A stretch of 64,000 nt of DNA from CAILHX01 sp046155285 (GTDB lineage: Bacteria > Pseudomonadota > Gammaproteobacteria > Burkholderiales > Methylophilaceae), in NCBI GenBank assembly GCA_046155285.1, contig JBJXEA010000024.1:21967-85966 (forward strand). The letters are read 5' to 3'. Made by a program: the position numbers and the translations under genes. This document shows, piece by piece, positions 35,040-44,726 of this stretch; position 1 is the stretch's first letter, and every line of letters begins with the position of its first letter. Under the pieces are notes generated by a model that was not told the origin of the DNA, did not search any database, and saw only the letters and a list, made by a program, of their open reading frames with translations.

Positions 35040-36106
35040 GTCGCCAATCCCATACAAATTTGTGCCACATCCGCCGTGGCTTCCGGCTTACCCAAAGCAC
35101 GGGCTTTCATCGCCATCGCTAGTAATTTTTCACGGGTGAGGCTCGTTAACACTTGCGCCAAACTTGCTGCATTGAGCGTATGTTGTGTTATGAGCAACGC
35201 CGCACCATCTTCAGCTAAATATCTGGCATTGCCGGTTTGGTGATCATCCACCGCGTGAGGGAAAGGCACTAGGATGCTCGCCACTCCCGCCGCCGCCAAT
35301 TCGGCGATAGTGAGCGCTCCGGCGCGGCAGATGACTACATCGCACCAGCCATACATTGTCGCCATGTCGTCAATGAATGCGCGGGTGTCGGCGCTGACAT
35401 TGGCTTCTTTGTAATAGCTTTGCAGTTGTTCAATATGCTTTACACCCGCTTGGTGGATGATCTCTGGACGATTGTCCAGCGGCAATTGCGCTAATGCTTG
35501 CGGCACTGTTTCGTTGAGTATTTGTGCGCCTAGGCTGCCGCCTATGACCAGAATGCGTAGAGCACCTTGGCGATTGGCAAAGCGCTCTGTGGGAGCTGGC
35601 AGCGCTGTAATATCAGCGCGGACGGGGTTGCCGACCAGCGTGGCTTTTTCGCCAAATGCACTGGGGAAAGCTGCCAGTACGCGCTTGGCGAAATAGGACA
35701 ATGCGCGGTTAGTCAATCCCGCTACCGAGTTTTGCTCGTGTATCACTAAAGGTTTACGCAACAACCAGGCCATCAAACCGCCGGGGAATGCCGCAAAACC
35801 ACCCATGCCCAGTACCACGTCAGGTTGGTGCAGGCGTATGGCTTGCAGGCTTTGTTTACAGGCGAATAGCACTTGAAAAGGTGCGGCTAATTTGCGCATC
35901 ATGCCTTTCCCGCGCACACCTTTCATCTTAATCATGCTGCTGGCGTAACCTTTAGTGGCGATAAGTTGGTTTTCCATGCCGCCTTCGGTCACCAGCCAGG
36001 CGATATTCCAACCTTTAGCTTTTAGCCAATCAGCGACGGCAATGGCTGGGAACACATGCCCGCCCGTGCCGCCAGCCATGACCATTAAGGTGCGAGATGG
36101 GCTCAT
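35036..36106 (-). CDS. murG: Lipid II synthase (GlcNAc transferase) MurG
   Basis: 356-aa GT-B glycosyltransferase converting lipid I to lipid II at the inner membrane face. N-terminal MVMAGGTGGHVFPAIAVA, IHEQNSVAGLTNR, and the donor-binding ICRAGALTIAELAAAGVASILVPFPHAVDDHQTGNA. It is coupled by ATGA overlaps to ftsW and murC. Confidence 0.98.
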   Translation of the reverse strand: MSPSRTLMVMAGGTGGHVFPAIAVADWLKAKGWNIAWLVTEGGMENQLIATKGYASSMIKMKGVRGKGMMRKLAAPFQVLFACKQSLQAIRLHQPDVVLGMGGFAAFPGGLMAWLLRKPLVIHEQNSVAGLTNRALSYFAKRVLAAFPSAFGEKATLVGNPVRADITALPAPTERFANRQGALRILVIGGSLGAQILNETVPQALAQLPLDNRPEIIHQAGVKHIEQLQSYYKEANVSADTRAFIDDMATMYGWCDVVICRAGALTIAELAAAGVASILVPFPHAVDDHQTGNARYLAEDGAALLITQHTLNAASLAQVLTSLTREKLLAMAMKARALGKPEATADVAQICMGLAT

Positions 36107-37263
36107 GCTGGCAACCCTTTAGCCAATCTTCGGCTCTCGTAGTCAATCCTGAGTAATATCGCCAACGCCACGCAATTCGCCACAATGCCGCTGCCGCCGA
36201 ATGACAGCAGGGGAAGCGTCAAACCTTTGGTGGGCAGCAAGCCCATATTCACGCCCATGTTGATGAAGGATTGCACGCCTAGCCATACACCTATGCCTTG
36301 GGCGAGTAGGGCGGAGAAGTTACGGTCATAGAGCGCGGCTTCCTTGGCGATAGCAAAGGCTCGCATGACTAGCCATGCAAACAGGGCTACTACGGCCAAT
36401 ACGCCTACGAAACCCAGTTCTTCGGCAATCACCGCGAGCAAGAAGTCAGTGTGCGCTTCGGGCAGATACAGCAACTTTTCCACGCTGCCGCCCAAGCCCA
36501 CGCCCAGCCATTCGCCGCGGCCAAAGGCAATCAGTGCGTGGGAGAGTTGGTAGCCTTTACCATACGGGTCAGCCCACGGATCCATGAAGCCGACGATGCG
36601 CTGCAGGCGATAGGGCGAGCTCAAGATGAGTACGACAAACCCTACCACCAGCATGACGACTAGGCCGACGAAAATGCGCGCGTTGATGCCGCCCAGCCAT
36701 AAAATGGAGACTGAAATCGCGGCAATCACGGCAAATGCGCCAAAGTCTGGTTCACGCAGTAACAGTGCCGCGACCAGTAGCATTACGCCCAGCATTGGCA
36801 AAAAGCCTTTGGTAAAGCTTTGCAAAAATGCGGCTTTACGCACGGTATAGTCGGCGACGTACATGGCGGCGAAAAGCTTCATGAGTTCGGAGGGTTGCAG
36901 CGTGATAAAAATTAACGGAATCCAGCGCCGACTGCCGTTGACCTCTCGCCCTATTGGGGTGAGAACGACGACCAGCAATATCAAACCGACTAAAAATAGC
37001 ATGGGCGCTGCGCGCTGCCACACTTTGGTGGGGATTTGAAAGCTGATGAGTGCCGCTAGCATGCCGATCATCAAAAAGATGCCATGACGCACCAAAAAGT
37101 AGGTTGATTGATGCCCAAATGCTTTATCAGATTCGGCCATGGCAATAGACGCGGAATACACCATCACCAGCCCGAAGCCGAGCAACAGCAATACTGTCCA
37201 TAACAGGCCTTGATCGTAGCTGGTGGCGACTATCTTGTTGTGGCCTTTGAGCATTTGCATCAT
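36103..37263 (-). CDS. ftsW: Peptidoglycan glycosyltransferase FtsW
   Basis: 386-aa SEDS protein with about ten membrane spans, polymerising lipid II at the septum with FtsI. Signature segments GREVNGSRRWIPLIFITLQPSELMKL, the loop YQLSHALIAFGRGEWLGVGLGGS, and GLLPTKGLTLPLLSFGGSG. Coupled by overlaps to murD and murG. Confidence 0.97.
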   Translation of the reverse strand: MMQMLKGHNKIVATSYDQGLLWTVLLLLGFGLVMVYSASIAMAESDKAFGHQSTYFLVRHGIFLMIGMLAALISFQIPTKVWQRAAPMLFLVGLILLVVVLTPIGREVNGSRRWIPLIFITLQPSELMKLFAAMYVADYTVRKAAFLQSFTKGFLPMLGVMLLVAALLLREPDFGAFAVIAAISVSILWLGGINARIFVGLVVMLVVGFVVLILSSPYRLQRIVGFMDPWADPYGKGYQLSHALIAFGRGEWLGVGLGGSVEKLLYLPEAHTDFLLAVIAEELGFVGVLAVVALFAWLVMRAFAIAKEAALYDRNFSALLAQGIGVWLGVQSFINMGVNMGLLPTKGLTLPLLSFGGSGIVANCVALAILLRIDYESRRLAKGLPA

Positions 37264-38621
37264 GCGGCCACCCTCCTTTCAGTTTGTTCTAGCTCACGCA
37301 CTGCCGCAATAAAGCTTTCAGCACGGTGCTGATAATTGCGGAACATGTCAAAGCTGGCACAGGCGGGGGATAGCAGCACTGCATCGCCCGTTTGCGCGGC
37401 TTGGTAACTTTGCTGTACAGCCTCTTCTATGGTGCTGACGTTAATCAGCGGCACGCCACAATCTTCCAGTGCGGTGGCGATGAGCTGTGCATCGCGTCCC
37501 AGCAGCACCACAGCGCGGGCGTTGTCGGTCACGGCGGGTTTTAATGGGCTAAAGTCCTGACCTTTACCTTCACCGCCCACAATCAACACTACTTTTTGAG
37601 GCAATCCAGCGAGTGCCGCGCAGGTTGCCCCCACGTTGGTGCCTTTGGAATCGTCATAAAACGTGATGCCATGTATTTCCGTCACCCATTCCACACGGTG
37701 CTGCAGGCCTTTGAACTGGCTTAAAGTGTTGAGCAGAGGGTCGTATTCCAGTTGAATCGAATGGCACAGCGCCAAAGCGGCAAGCGCGTTGGCGGCGTTG
37801 TGAGAACCCACGATCTTTAGCTTAGAAATCGCCATCAACTGCTTGCTGCCGTGAGCAAGGTGTTGATGGGTGATGCCAAAATCGTGCTGGGTGATGGGTG
37901 AATCGAGGCCAAAACTCAACTGTGTTCGAGCGCTCAGTGCCATGTTGCGACTGAAATCGTCCTGTCGGTTTAGCACCTGAATGCCAGAGCCTTTGAAAAT
38001 CCGCGCTTTGGCGGCTGCGTATTGCGCGAGGCTCTCGTAGCGATCTAGGTGATCTTCGCTGATGTTGAGCACGGTGGCGCTGTCGGCATTGAGGCTGCTG
38101 GTGGTTTCTAGCTGGAAACTGGAAAGCTCTAGTACGTAAACGTCTGGCGTTTCCATCGCCAAGGTGTCCAACACCGGCAAGCCGATATTGCCTGCGACGA
38201 TGGTCTTCAATCCCGCGTTCTTGCACATTTCTCCGACCAAAGTGGCCACCGTACTTTTGCCGTTAGAACCCGTAATGGCGATGACTTTGGCGCTTTTTGT
38301 TCTGTGCTGGGCAAACAATTCCACGTCCCCCACCACGGGGATGCCCCGTGCGATGGCGGTTTGCACTTGCGACGTGGCCAACGGCACACCGGGGCTGATG
38401 ACGATTAAATCAGGCTGAATAAAGGTGCTGTTTTTGAATGCACTCAAATGGGTAGTGACTTCAGGCAGTTCACGCTTTAATACATCCAAAGACGGCGGCG
38501 CTTCGCGGGTGTCGGCCACAGACAAACGTGCGCCTTGGCTCTTCAGCCAGCGCAGTGCGGATAGGCCGGTGTCCCCTAGGCCTAGCACTAACACGTTTTT
38601 ATCTTTGAGTTCGAGGGTCAT
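37260..38621 (-). CDS. murD: UDP-N-acetylmuramoylalanine-D-glutamate ligase
   Basis: 453-aa Mur ligase adding D-Glu. N-terminal VLVLGLGDTGLSALRWL, the ATP loop ITGSNGKSTVATLVGEM, FYDDSKGTNVGATCAAL and a C-terminal LLSPACASFDMFRNYQHR. It is the first gene after the repeat-bearing gap that separates it from mraY. Confidence 0.97.
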   Translation of the reverse strand: MTLELKDKNVLVLGLGDTGLSALRWLKSQGARLSVADTREAPPSLDVLKRELPEVTTHLSAFKNSTFIQPDLIVISPGVPLATSQVQTAIARGIPVVGDVELFAQHRTKSAKVIAITGSNGKSTVATLVGEMCKNAGLKTIVAGNIGLPVLDTLAMETPDVYVLELSSFQLETTSSLNADSATVLNISEDHLDRYESLAQYAAAKARIFKGSGIQVLNRQDDFSRNMALSARTQLSFGLDSPITQHDFGITHQHLAHGSKQLMAISKLKIVGSHNAANALAALALCHSIQLEYDPLLNTLSQFKGLQHRVEWVTEIHGITFYDDSKGTNVGATCAALAGLPQKVVLIVGGEGKGQDFSPLKPAVTDNARAVVLLGRDAQLIATALEDCGVPLINVSTIEEAVQQSYQAAQTGDAVLLSPACASFDMFRNYQHRAESFIAAVRELEQTERRVAA

Positions 38622-38640
38622 TCAAATGTGCCCCTACACT

Positions 38641-38740
38641 CCGTTCGCCCCGAGTAGGCCGCAGGCCGTATCGAAGGGTGTTGAGTACGGTGATGCATTC
38701 CGTGGTTCGATACGCACTTCGTGCTACTCACCACGAACGG
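38641..38740. repeat. Palindromic interspersed repeat inside the dcw cluster
   Basis: A roughly 100-base nested inverted repeat: CCGTTCG..GAGTAG..GTATCGAA on the left is answered by TTCGATAC..CTACTC..CGAACGG on the right. It accounts for most of the 160-base gap between mraY and murD, the only long gap between mraZ and ftsA. Sequences of this CCGTTCG/TTCGATAC type are common intergenic repeats in proteobacteria. Confidence 0.8.
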
Positions 38741-38781
38741 TAGGTTTTTTCCCGACAGAGATTGATGGATGTATTGATTGT

Positions 38782-39885
38782 TCATCTGAGTTTCAATGTC
38801 GAAAGTCCAACCAGCACTAGCATCATGGTGATAATCCAAAACCGCACCACTACTTGCGTTTCTTTCCAGCCTTTTTGTTCGTAGTGATGGTGCAACGGTG
38901 CCATCAAAAAGATGCGTTTGCCTGTGCCGAACCGGTATTTGGTGTATTTGAAATAGCTGACCTGCGCTGCTACGGATAAGGTTTCCACCACAAACACGCC
39001 GCCCATGATGAACAGCACGATTTCTTGGCGCACGATGACGGCAACCACGCCCAGCGCGGCTCCCAGCGCCAAAGCGCCTACGTCGCCCATAAATACTTCA
39101 GCCGGATAGGCGTTGAACCACAAAAACCCTAAACCAGCGCCGGCAATGGCGGTGCAAAACACCGCGAGTTCACCCGCTCCGGGGACGTAGGGAATACCCA
39201 GATATTTTGAGAAGTACAGATGGCCTGCGGCATAGGCGAAGATGGCCAAGGCGCTTGCCACCAGCACGGTGGGCATGATGGCGAGGCCGTCTAGGCCGTC
39301 GGTTAAATTCACCGCGTTGCTACTGCCTACAATCACTAAGTAAGCGAGCAGAATGAATCCCACCGCGCCTAGCGGCAGCATGGCGTGCTTGAAGAAGGGG
39401 AAAATAAGCGTGGTTTCGGCTGGCAGCGTGGCGGTGTGAAACAAATAAAACGCCGCGCCAAAGCCCAGCAAGGATTGCCAAAAGTATTTGGCTTTGGCCG
39501 ACAAACCATTGGGATTCCGATATACCACTTTGCGCCAGTCATCTACCCAGCCGACGATACCGAAACCCAAGGTCACAATCAGCACCACCCACACGTAGCG
39601 ATTGGTTAAGTCTGCCCACAGAAGCGTGGAGATGGCGATGGCGACCAGTATCAGTGCGCCGCCCATGGTGGGCGTTCCAGCCTTAATCAAGTGTGTTTGT
39701 GGGCCGTCGTCGCGTACTGATTGGCCGACTTTGTATTGGGTCAGTTTGCGTATCATCACCGGACCAACCACAAAAGAAATCATCAGTGCGGTAAGCGTGG
39801 CCATGACGGCACGCAGGGTGATGTAGTTAAATACATGAAAAGTGCGCACGTCGTGCGCCAGCCAGCGGAAAAGTTCTAGTAGCAT
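38782..39885 (-). CDS. mraY: Phospho-N-acetylmuramoyl-pentapeptide transferase
   Basis: 367-aa ten-span membrane enzyme forming lipid I. Signatures: KAGTPTMGGALIL, VGSSNAVNLTDGLDGLA with the catalytic aspartates, NAYPAEVFMGDVGALALGA, and the HHHYEQKGWKETQVVVRFWI segment near the C-terminus. Its ATG overlaps the murF stop by one base. Confidence 0.98.
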   Translation of the reverse strand: MLLELFRWLAHDVRTFHVFNYITLRAVMATLTALMISFVVGPVMIRKLTQYKVGQSVRDDGPQTHLIKAGTPTMGGALILVAIAISTLLWADLTNRYVWVVLIVTLGFGIVGWVDDWRKVVYRNPNGLSAKAKYFWQSLLGFGAAFYLFHTATLPAETTLIFPFFKHAMLPLGAVGFILLAYLVIVGSSNAVNLTDGLDGLAIMPTVLVASALAIFAYAAGHLYFSKYLGIPYVPGAGELAVFCTAIAGAGLGFLWFNAYPAEVFMGDVGALALGAALGVVAVIVRQEIVLFIMGGVFVVETLSVAAQVSYFKYTKYRFGTGKRIFLMAPLHHHYEQKGWKETQVVVRFWIITMMLVLVGLSTLKLR

Positions 39886-41303
39886 TAGTGTGCTCCTCCG
39901 TTGCCATTGGTGATGAGCGCCACCACGCGCTCCATTTGCATAAAGCGCGAACCCTTTACCAGCACCGTGGTTTGCGGCACTAGATAACTCTCAAGCATTG
40001 CTGCCAGCGCTTGCGGACTATTGAAATGGGTAGCACCAGTACCAAATGCCTGTACTGTGTGCTGACTCAGTTCACCCATGGCGAATAATTGCGTGATGCC
40101 CGCCGCCTTGGCATACACGCCGATTTCCGTATGCAGCTTTACTGCGTCTTCTCCTAATTCCCCCATGTCGCCTAGCACTAAAATTCTGGGTTCTAAAGAT
40201 GTTGCCAACACGTCTATCGCCGCCCGCATCGAGCTTGGATTGGCGTTGTAGCTATCATCAATAATGGTGCTGCCACCCTTGCCTACCTTGTGTTGCAGAC
40301 GACCTTTCACACCAGTGAAACTTTCCAAACCGGCTTTAATTGTTGGTAAGGAAATATTCATTGAAATAGCCACAGTGGCCGCTGCTAAAGCATTGCGCAC
40401 ATTGTGCAGCCCGGGTACTTGTAGCTGAATTTGAATTTCATCAAGTTGCGATTTCAGGCATAAGCGGCTATCTGTTTTTTGCAATTCAAAAGTAGCGCCG
40501 ACATCTGCGCCATTATTGAGACCAAAGGTCATGATGCGATGATCGCCAGCGAGAACCTTCCAATAATTGGCGTAAGCATCATCGGCGTTAATCACGGCGA
40601 TGCCATCTTCGGCCAAGCCCGCAAAAATCTCACCTTTAGCGCTGGCAATCGCATCCACGCTGCCTAAGCCTTCTAGGTGTGCAGCTTGCGCATTGTTGAC
40701 CAATGCCACGGTGGGCTTGGCTAAATGCGTCATGTAATCAATCTCACCCGCATGGTTCATCCCCATTTCGGTGATGGCGTAGCGATGGTTTTTGCGCAAG
40801 CGCAGCAATGTGAGCGGTAGGCCAATGTCGTTGTTCAGATTACCTATTGTCGCCATAACGTTATCTGCACCAGCTTCAGCTGCCAGAATACTCGCCAGCA
40901 TTTCCTTCACCGTGGTCTTGCCGTTGCTGCCGGTGATTGCTGCTAGCGGAATTGCAAACTTGCTACGCCAATATGCTGCCAAGCGCCCCAGTGCTAGCCG
41001 CGTATCCTTAACCACCAACAGGGGTTTTTCTGATACTTGATTCCTGATACTTGATTCCTGACAAACCATTGCTGCTGTAGCGCCATCTGCCAAGCAAGCA
41101 TCTACAAATCTATGTCCGTCAAAATTCTCACCGCGTAGCGCGATGAAAAAATCGCCCGCTGCGATTTTTCGGCTGTCGGTGCTGATGCCGGTAAAGTGCG
41201 CATCAGCGCCAACTAAATTGCCGTTAACCGCAGTCGCGGCTTCGTGTAGTGTCATCATGGGGAGTGCCTCCACTAAATGAATGGCTTCATGTTGTGCGTT
41301 CAT
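39885..41303 (-). CDS. murF: UDP-MurNAc-tripeptide-D-alanyl-D-alanine ligase
   Basis: 472-aa Mur ligase adding D-Ala-D-Ala. Segments: GISTDSRKIAAGDFFIALRGENFDGH, the ATP loop ITGSNGKTTVKEMLAS, and IDDSYNANPSSMRAAIDVL. It is coupled by a 4-base overlap to murE. Confidence 0.97.
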   Translation of the reverse strand: MNAQHEAIHLVEALPMMTLHEAATAVNGNLVGADAHFTGISTDSRKIAAGDFFIALRGENFDGHRFVDACLADGATAAMVCQESSIRNQVSEKPLLVVKDTRLALGRLAAYWRSKFAIPLAAITGSNGKTTVKEMLASILAAEAGADNVMATIGNLNNDIGLPLTLLRLRKNHRYAITEMGMNHAGEIDYMTHLAKPTVALVNNAQAAHLEGLGSVDAIASAKGEIFAGLAEDGIAVINADDAYANYWKVLAGDHRIMTFGLNNGADVGATFELQKTDSRLCLKSQLDEIQIQLQVPGLHNVRNALAAATVAISMNISLPTIKAGLESFTGVKGRLQHKVGKGGSTIIDDSYNANPSSMRAAIDVLATSLEPRILVLGDMGELGEDAVKLHTEIGVYAKAAGITQLFAMGELSQHTVQAFGTGATHFNSPQALAAMLESYLVPQTTVLVKGSRFMQMERVVALITNGNGGAH

Positions 41304-42736
41304 ATCTTGATCCTTGCTTTGAGAGCGTTGCTTGCGATTAAGGTATCGTTGAAAGGACGTTTGGCATCACCGATTTGTTGAGTGTCTTCGTGGCCTTTGC
41401 CGGCTAACAGCACGATGTCACCAGAATTCGCCATTTTTATAGCTTGTTGAATCGCTTCCGCACGATCCACTTCAACGCTGTGCTGGCCTTGAATGCCTTC
41501 CAGTACTTGCGCAATGATGCTTTGCGGATCTTCATGGCGTGGATTATCTGAGGTGACAATAGTGAAATCTGCTAGGCTGGACGCTACTTTTCCCATGAGC
41601 GGGCGCTTACCTTGGTCGCGGTTGCCGCCGCAGCCAAACACACAGATGAGTTGCCCGCTGCATTGCTCTCTCAGTGTGCTTAATACTTTTTCCAGCGCAT
41701 CCGGCGTGTGGGCGTAATCCACTACCACCAAGGGCAAATCACCGCCGCCTAGGGTTTGCATGCGTCCTGCGACGGATTTAACGTGCGATAAAGTGGCTAC
41801 CGCATCTTTTAAGCTGACATCAGAAGCCAGCAAAGCCGCCAACACTGCGAGCAGGTTATAAGCGTTGAAACGTCCTAACACATTAGCTTGCAGCTTGGCT
41901 TGGCCTTGCGCTGTGGTGACGGTCATGCTCAAACCTGCATCACTTAGTGTTAAGTTGCTACCACGCACATCGGCTTGTTGAAAACCGTAAGTCAACACTT
42001 TGGTCTTATCCAGCGCATTTGCCAACGCCGCACCAAATGCGTCATCCGCGTTCAGCACGGCTGTTTGCAAGCGCGGCCAAGTAAATAACATGCGTTTGGC
42101 GGCGGCATAGGCGTCCATGTCGCCATGAAAATCTAGGTGATCGCGCGATAGATTGGTGAGTACGGCAACATCAAATTTTATGCCATTGACTCGGCCTTGC
42201 ACCAAAGCGTGGGAAGAAACTTCCATGGCAATGCTGTTCGCCCCAGCAGCTAGGTAATCCGCTAGTGAGCGCTGCAATACAATTGGATCTGGTGTGGTGT
42301 TGATGGCGTGTGATAGCTGCTCCGGGAAACCATTGCCTAGCGTACCAATCACCGCGGTTTTGCGTTGCAGATGATGCAAGGCTTGCGCCAGCCAATGGCT
42401 GCAAGAAGTCTTGCCATTGGTACCCGTTATGCCTATCACCCACAGACTTTCTGAAGGCTCGCCATAAAACGCGCTGGCAATTTCGCCGACTTTTTCTCTT
42501 AAACCCGTCACCGCAAAGTGCGGTGTTTTGCTGTTAAGCGGCCAGTTAAAGCCCATGTCGTCCCACACAACGCTGGCGGCACCATTTTGTATGGCTTGAG
42601 CGATAAAATCGCGGCCATCTGCGGCCTCACCTTTATAGGCGATGAAGGTATCGCCTGCTTGCACTTGGCGGCTATCGCTCACCAAGCGCTTAGGCGCCAA
42701 ACCCAATCCTGCCATGCGTTCTAAGATCGCGTTCAT
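41300..42736 (-). CDS. murE: UDP-MurNAc-dipeptide-meso-diaminopimelate ligase
   Basis: 478-aa Mur ligase. ATP loop GITGTNGKTSCSHWLAQ, VVDYAHTPDALEKVL, and the DNPRHEDP motif whose Asp-Asn-Pro-Arg marks meso-diaminopimelate specificity, so the wall is of the usual Gram-negative type. Overlaps ftsI and murF by 4 bases each. Confidence 0.97.
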   Translation of the reverse strand: MNAILERMAGLGLAPKRLVSDSRQVQAGDTFIAYKGEAADGRDFIAQAIQNGAASVVWDDMGFNWPLNSKTPHFAVTGLREKVGEIASAFYGEPSESLWVIGITGTNGKTSCSHWLAQALHHLQRKTAVIGTLGNGFPEQLSHAINTTPDPIVLQRSLADYLAAGANSIAMEVSSHALVQGRVNGIKFDVAVLTNLSRDHLDFHGDMDAYAAAKRMLFTWPRLQTAVLNADDAFGAALANALDKTKVLTYGFQQADVRGSNLTLSDAGLSMTVTTAQGQAKLQANVLGRFNAYNLLAVLAALLASDVSLKDAVATLSHVKSVAGRMQTLGGGDLPLVVVDYAHTPDALEKVLSTLREQCSGQLICVFGCGGNRDQGKRPLMGKVASSLADFTIVTSDNPRHEDPQSIIAQVLEGIQGQHSVEVDRAEAIQQAIKMANSGDIVLLAGKGHEDTQQIGDAKRPFNDTLIASNALKARIKI

Positions 42737-44454
42737 ACGCTCTCCTTGACTTCAGGGAATGCACCGCCAGGTTCTATGGTCTTGCCTGCTGCGTCTTGCG
42801 GCACGGACAAAATGCGTAGTGCGCCCGCCATTACCTCGCGGAATACCGGAGCCGCTACCGCACCGCCATAGTATTGACCGGCGCTCGGTTCATCCACCAT
42901 CACCGCGATGATGAGGCGCGGATTACTGGCGGGTGCCATGCCGATGAATGACGACACATAAAGGTTCTCAGCATATTTGCCACCCACCAATTTATGCGCA
43001 GTACCGGTCTTGCCCGCCACGCGATAGCCTGCTACTTGGGCCATGGGGGCAGTGCCGCCTGCCTGCACCACCAGTTCAAGCATGTCGCGTACTTCATGTG
43101 CGGTTTGTGCGGAAAACACGTGCTGACCTATGGGTGCATCTTTGATTCTTACTAGGGAGATAGGCTTTAATTCGCCATCATTGGCAAATACGGTATAAGC
43201 GCGTGCCAATTGCATCAGGCTGAGGGAAATGCCATGCCCATACGACATGGTGGCTTGTTCAATAGGCCGCCAATGTTGCCAAGGACGTAAGCGACCGGAA
43301 GCCTCGCCGGGAAAACCGACGTGGGCGGTTGAACCAAATCCGACTTGATTGAACATACCCCACATGGCTTGTGGACGCAAAGTGAGCGCCATTTTTGCCG
43401 CGCCCACGTTGGAGGATTTTTGTATCACTTGCGCCACGCTGATGATGCCCGCAGGGTGAGAGTCGCTGATGGTGGCGGGGCCGATATTGAGCTTGCCGTT
43501 GCCAGTGTTAATCATGGTGTCCGGCTTAAATGAGCCGTTTTCCAATACTGCGGCGATGGTGAAGGGCTTGAGCGTGGAGCCTGGCTCAAAGGTATCTACG
43601 ATTGCGCGATTGCGCGACTTTCCAGCGATATTGACCGGATGATTAGGGTTGTAAGTGGGCTGGTTAGCCAGCGCTAACACTTCTCCAGTACGAGCGTCTA
43701 TCACGACAATGCCACCCGCCTTGGCTTTGTTAATTTCGATGGCTTTTGCTAACTCACGGTGCGCCAGATACTGAATACGGCGGTCTATGGAAAGCACTAA
43801 ATCTCGGCCTTCTTGCGGCACTTTGACGGCTTCTAGATCCTCAACGATATGACCTTGGCGGTCTTTGATGACACGGCGGCTGCCCTGTTTGCCCGCCAGC
43901 CAGTTTTGATAGACCAATTCCACGCCTTCTTGCCCATGGTCATCTACGCCCGTAAAACCTATTAAATGCGCGGCGTTATCACCCTCAGGATAAAAGCGCC
44001 TGTATTCGCGCTGCAAAAACACCCCAGGAATGCCGAGTTGCATCACTCTTGCTGCGTCTTCAGGCGACATGCGACGTTTGAGATAGACGAACTCCTTGTC
44101 ATCGTTTTTGAGTTTTTTGTTGATATCGGCGGGTTTTACTTTGAGTAGATTGGCCATTTTCTTGGTCAATTGTGGCGTGATTTCCACATCCGCTGGGCTT
44201 GCCCACACCGATTCCACAGGCGTGCTGATCGCCAACGGCTCTTTATTGCGGTCAGTAATCATGCCGCGATGCGCGAACAAGCTGATGGTGCGGCTGTAGC
44301 GCTGATCACCTTTGTGCTGCAAAAAGTCGCGGTGCACCGCTTGCAGATAGACTGAGCGCCCCAGCAACATCGCAGACATAGACATCAGGCCGATGAGCAG
44401 CCAGCGCCTTCGCCAAGAAGGCAGACGCATCGCCAAGGCTTGAGCTTGAGCCAT
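42733..44454 (-). CDS. ftsI: Septal peptidoglycan transpeptidase FtsI (PBP3)
   Basis: 573-aa class B penicillin-binding protein. One N-terminal span (about 16-36), a pedestal domain with RGMITDRNKEPLAIS, and the transpeptidase motifs EPGSTLKPF (SxxK), SSN and KTGTAHK in order. Works with FtsW in septal wall synthesis. Overlaps ftsL by one base. Confidence 0.97.
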   Translation of the reverse strand: MAQAQALAMRLPSWRRRWLLIGLMSMSAMLLGRSVYLQAVHRDFLQHKGDQRYSRTISLFAHRGMITDRNKEPLAISTPVESVWASPADVEITPQLTKKMANLLKVKPADINKKLKNDDKEFVYLKRRMSPEDAARVMQLGIPGVFLQREYRRFYPEGDNAAHLIGFTGVDDHGQEGVELVYQNWLAGKQGSRRVIKDRQGHIVEDLEAVKVPQEGRDLVLSIDRRIQYLAHRELAKAIEINKAKAGGIVVIDARTGEVLALANQPTYNPNHPVNIAGKSRNRAIVDTFEPGSTLKPFTIAAVLENGSFKPDTMINTGNGKLNIGPATISDSHPAGIISVAQVIQKSSNVGAAKMALTLRPQAMWGMFNQVGFGSTAHVGFPGEASGRLRPWQHWRPIEQATMSYGHGISLSLMQLARAYTVFANDGELKPISLVRIKDAPIGQHVFSAQTAHEVRDMLELVVQAGGTAPMAQVAGYRVAGKTGTAHKLVGGKYAENLYVSSFIGMAPASNPRLIIAVMVDEPSAGQYYGGAVAAPVFREVMAGALRILSVPQDAAGKTIEPGGAFPEVKESV

Positions 44455-44726
44455 TAGCGCACACCCTCCGGCTGTATCACTTGCGTGCGTGCGGATTCAG
44501 GCACTTTCATTTGCAAATGGCTGGCGGCGATTTGCTCGATGCGTGCGTGTGTCGCCCAAGTGCTTTGTTCCAGTTGCAATTGCCCCCACTCGATTTCATA
44601 TTGTTTGGCTTGATTTTGTTGCGCTTGCAGCTCGATGTAGAGTTTGCGTGCTTTGTGTTGCGAGGTGACGACGCTCAAGGCGCAAGCGAGCAACACCGCG
44701 AATAAAATGAGATTGAGCTTAGTCAT
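44454..44726 (-). CDS. ftsL: Cell division protein FtsL
   Basis: 90-aa bitopic protein with one membrane span at residues 4-22 and a following coiled coil (HKARKLYIELQAQQNQAKQYEIEWGQLQLEQ). It forms the FtsQLB complex. Position between rsmH and ftsI is diagnostic; sequence alone would be weaker. Confidence 0.93.
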   Translation of the reverse strand: MTKLNLILFAVLLACALSVVTSQHKARKLYIELQAQQNQAKQYEIEWGQLQLEQSTWATHARIEQIAASHLQMKVPESARTQVIQPEGVR

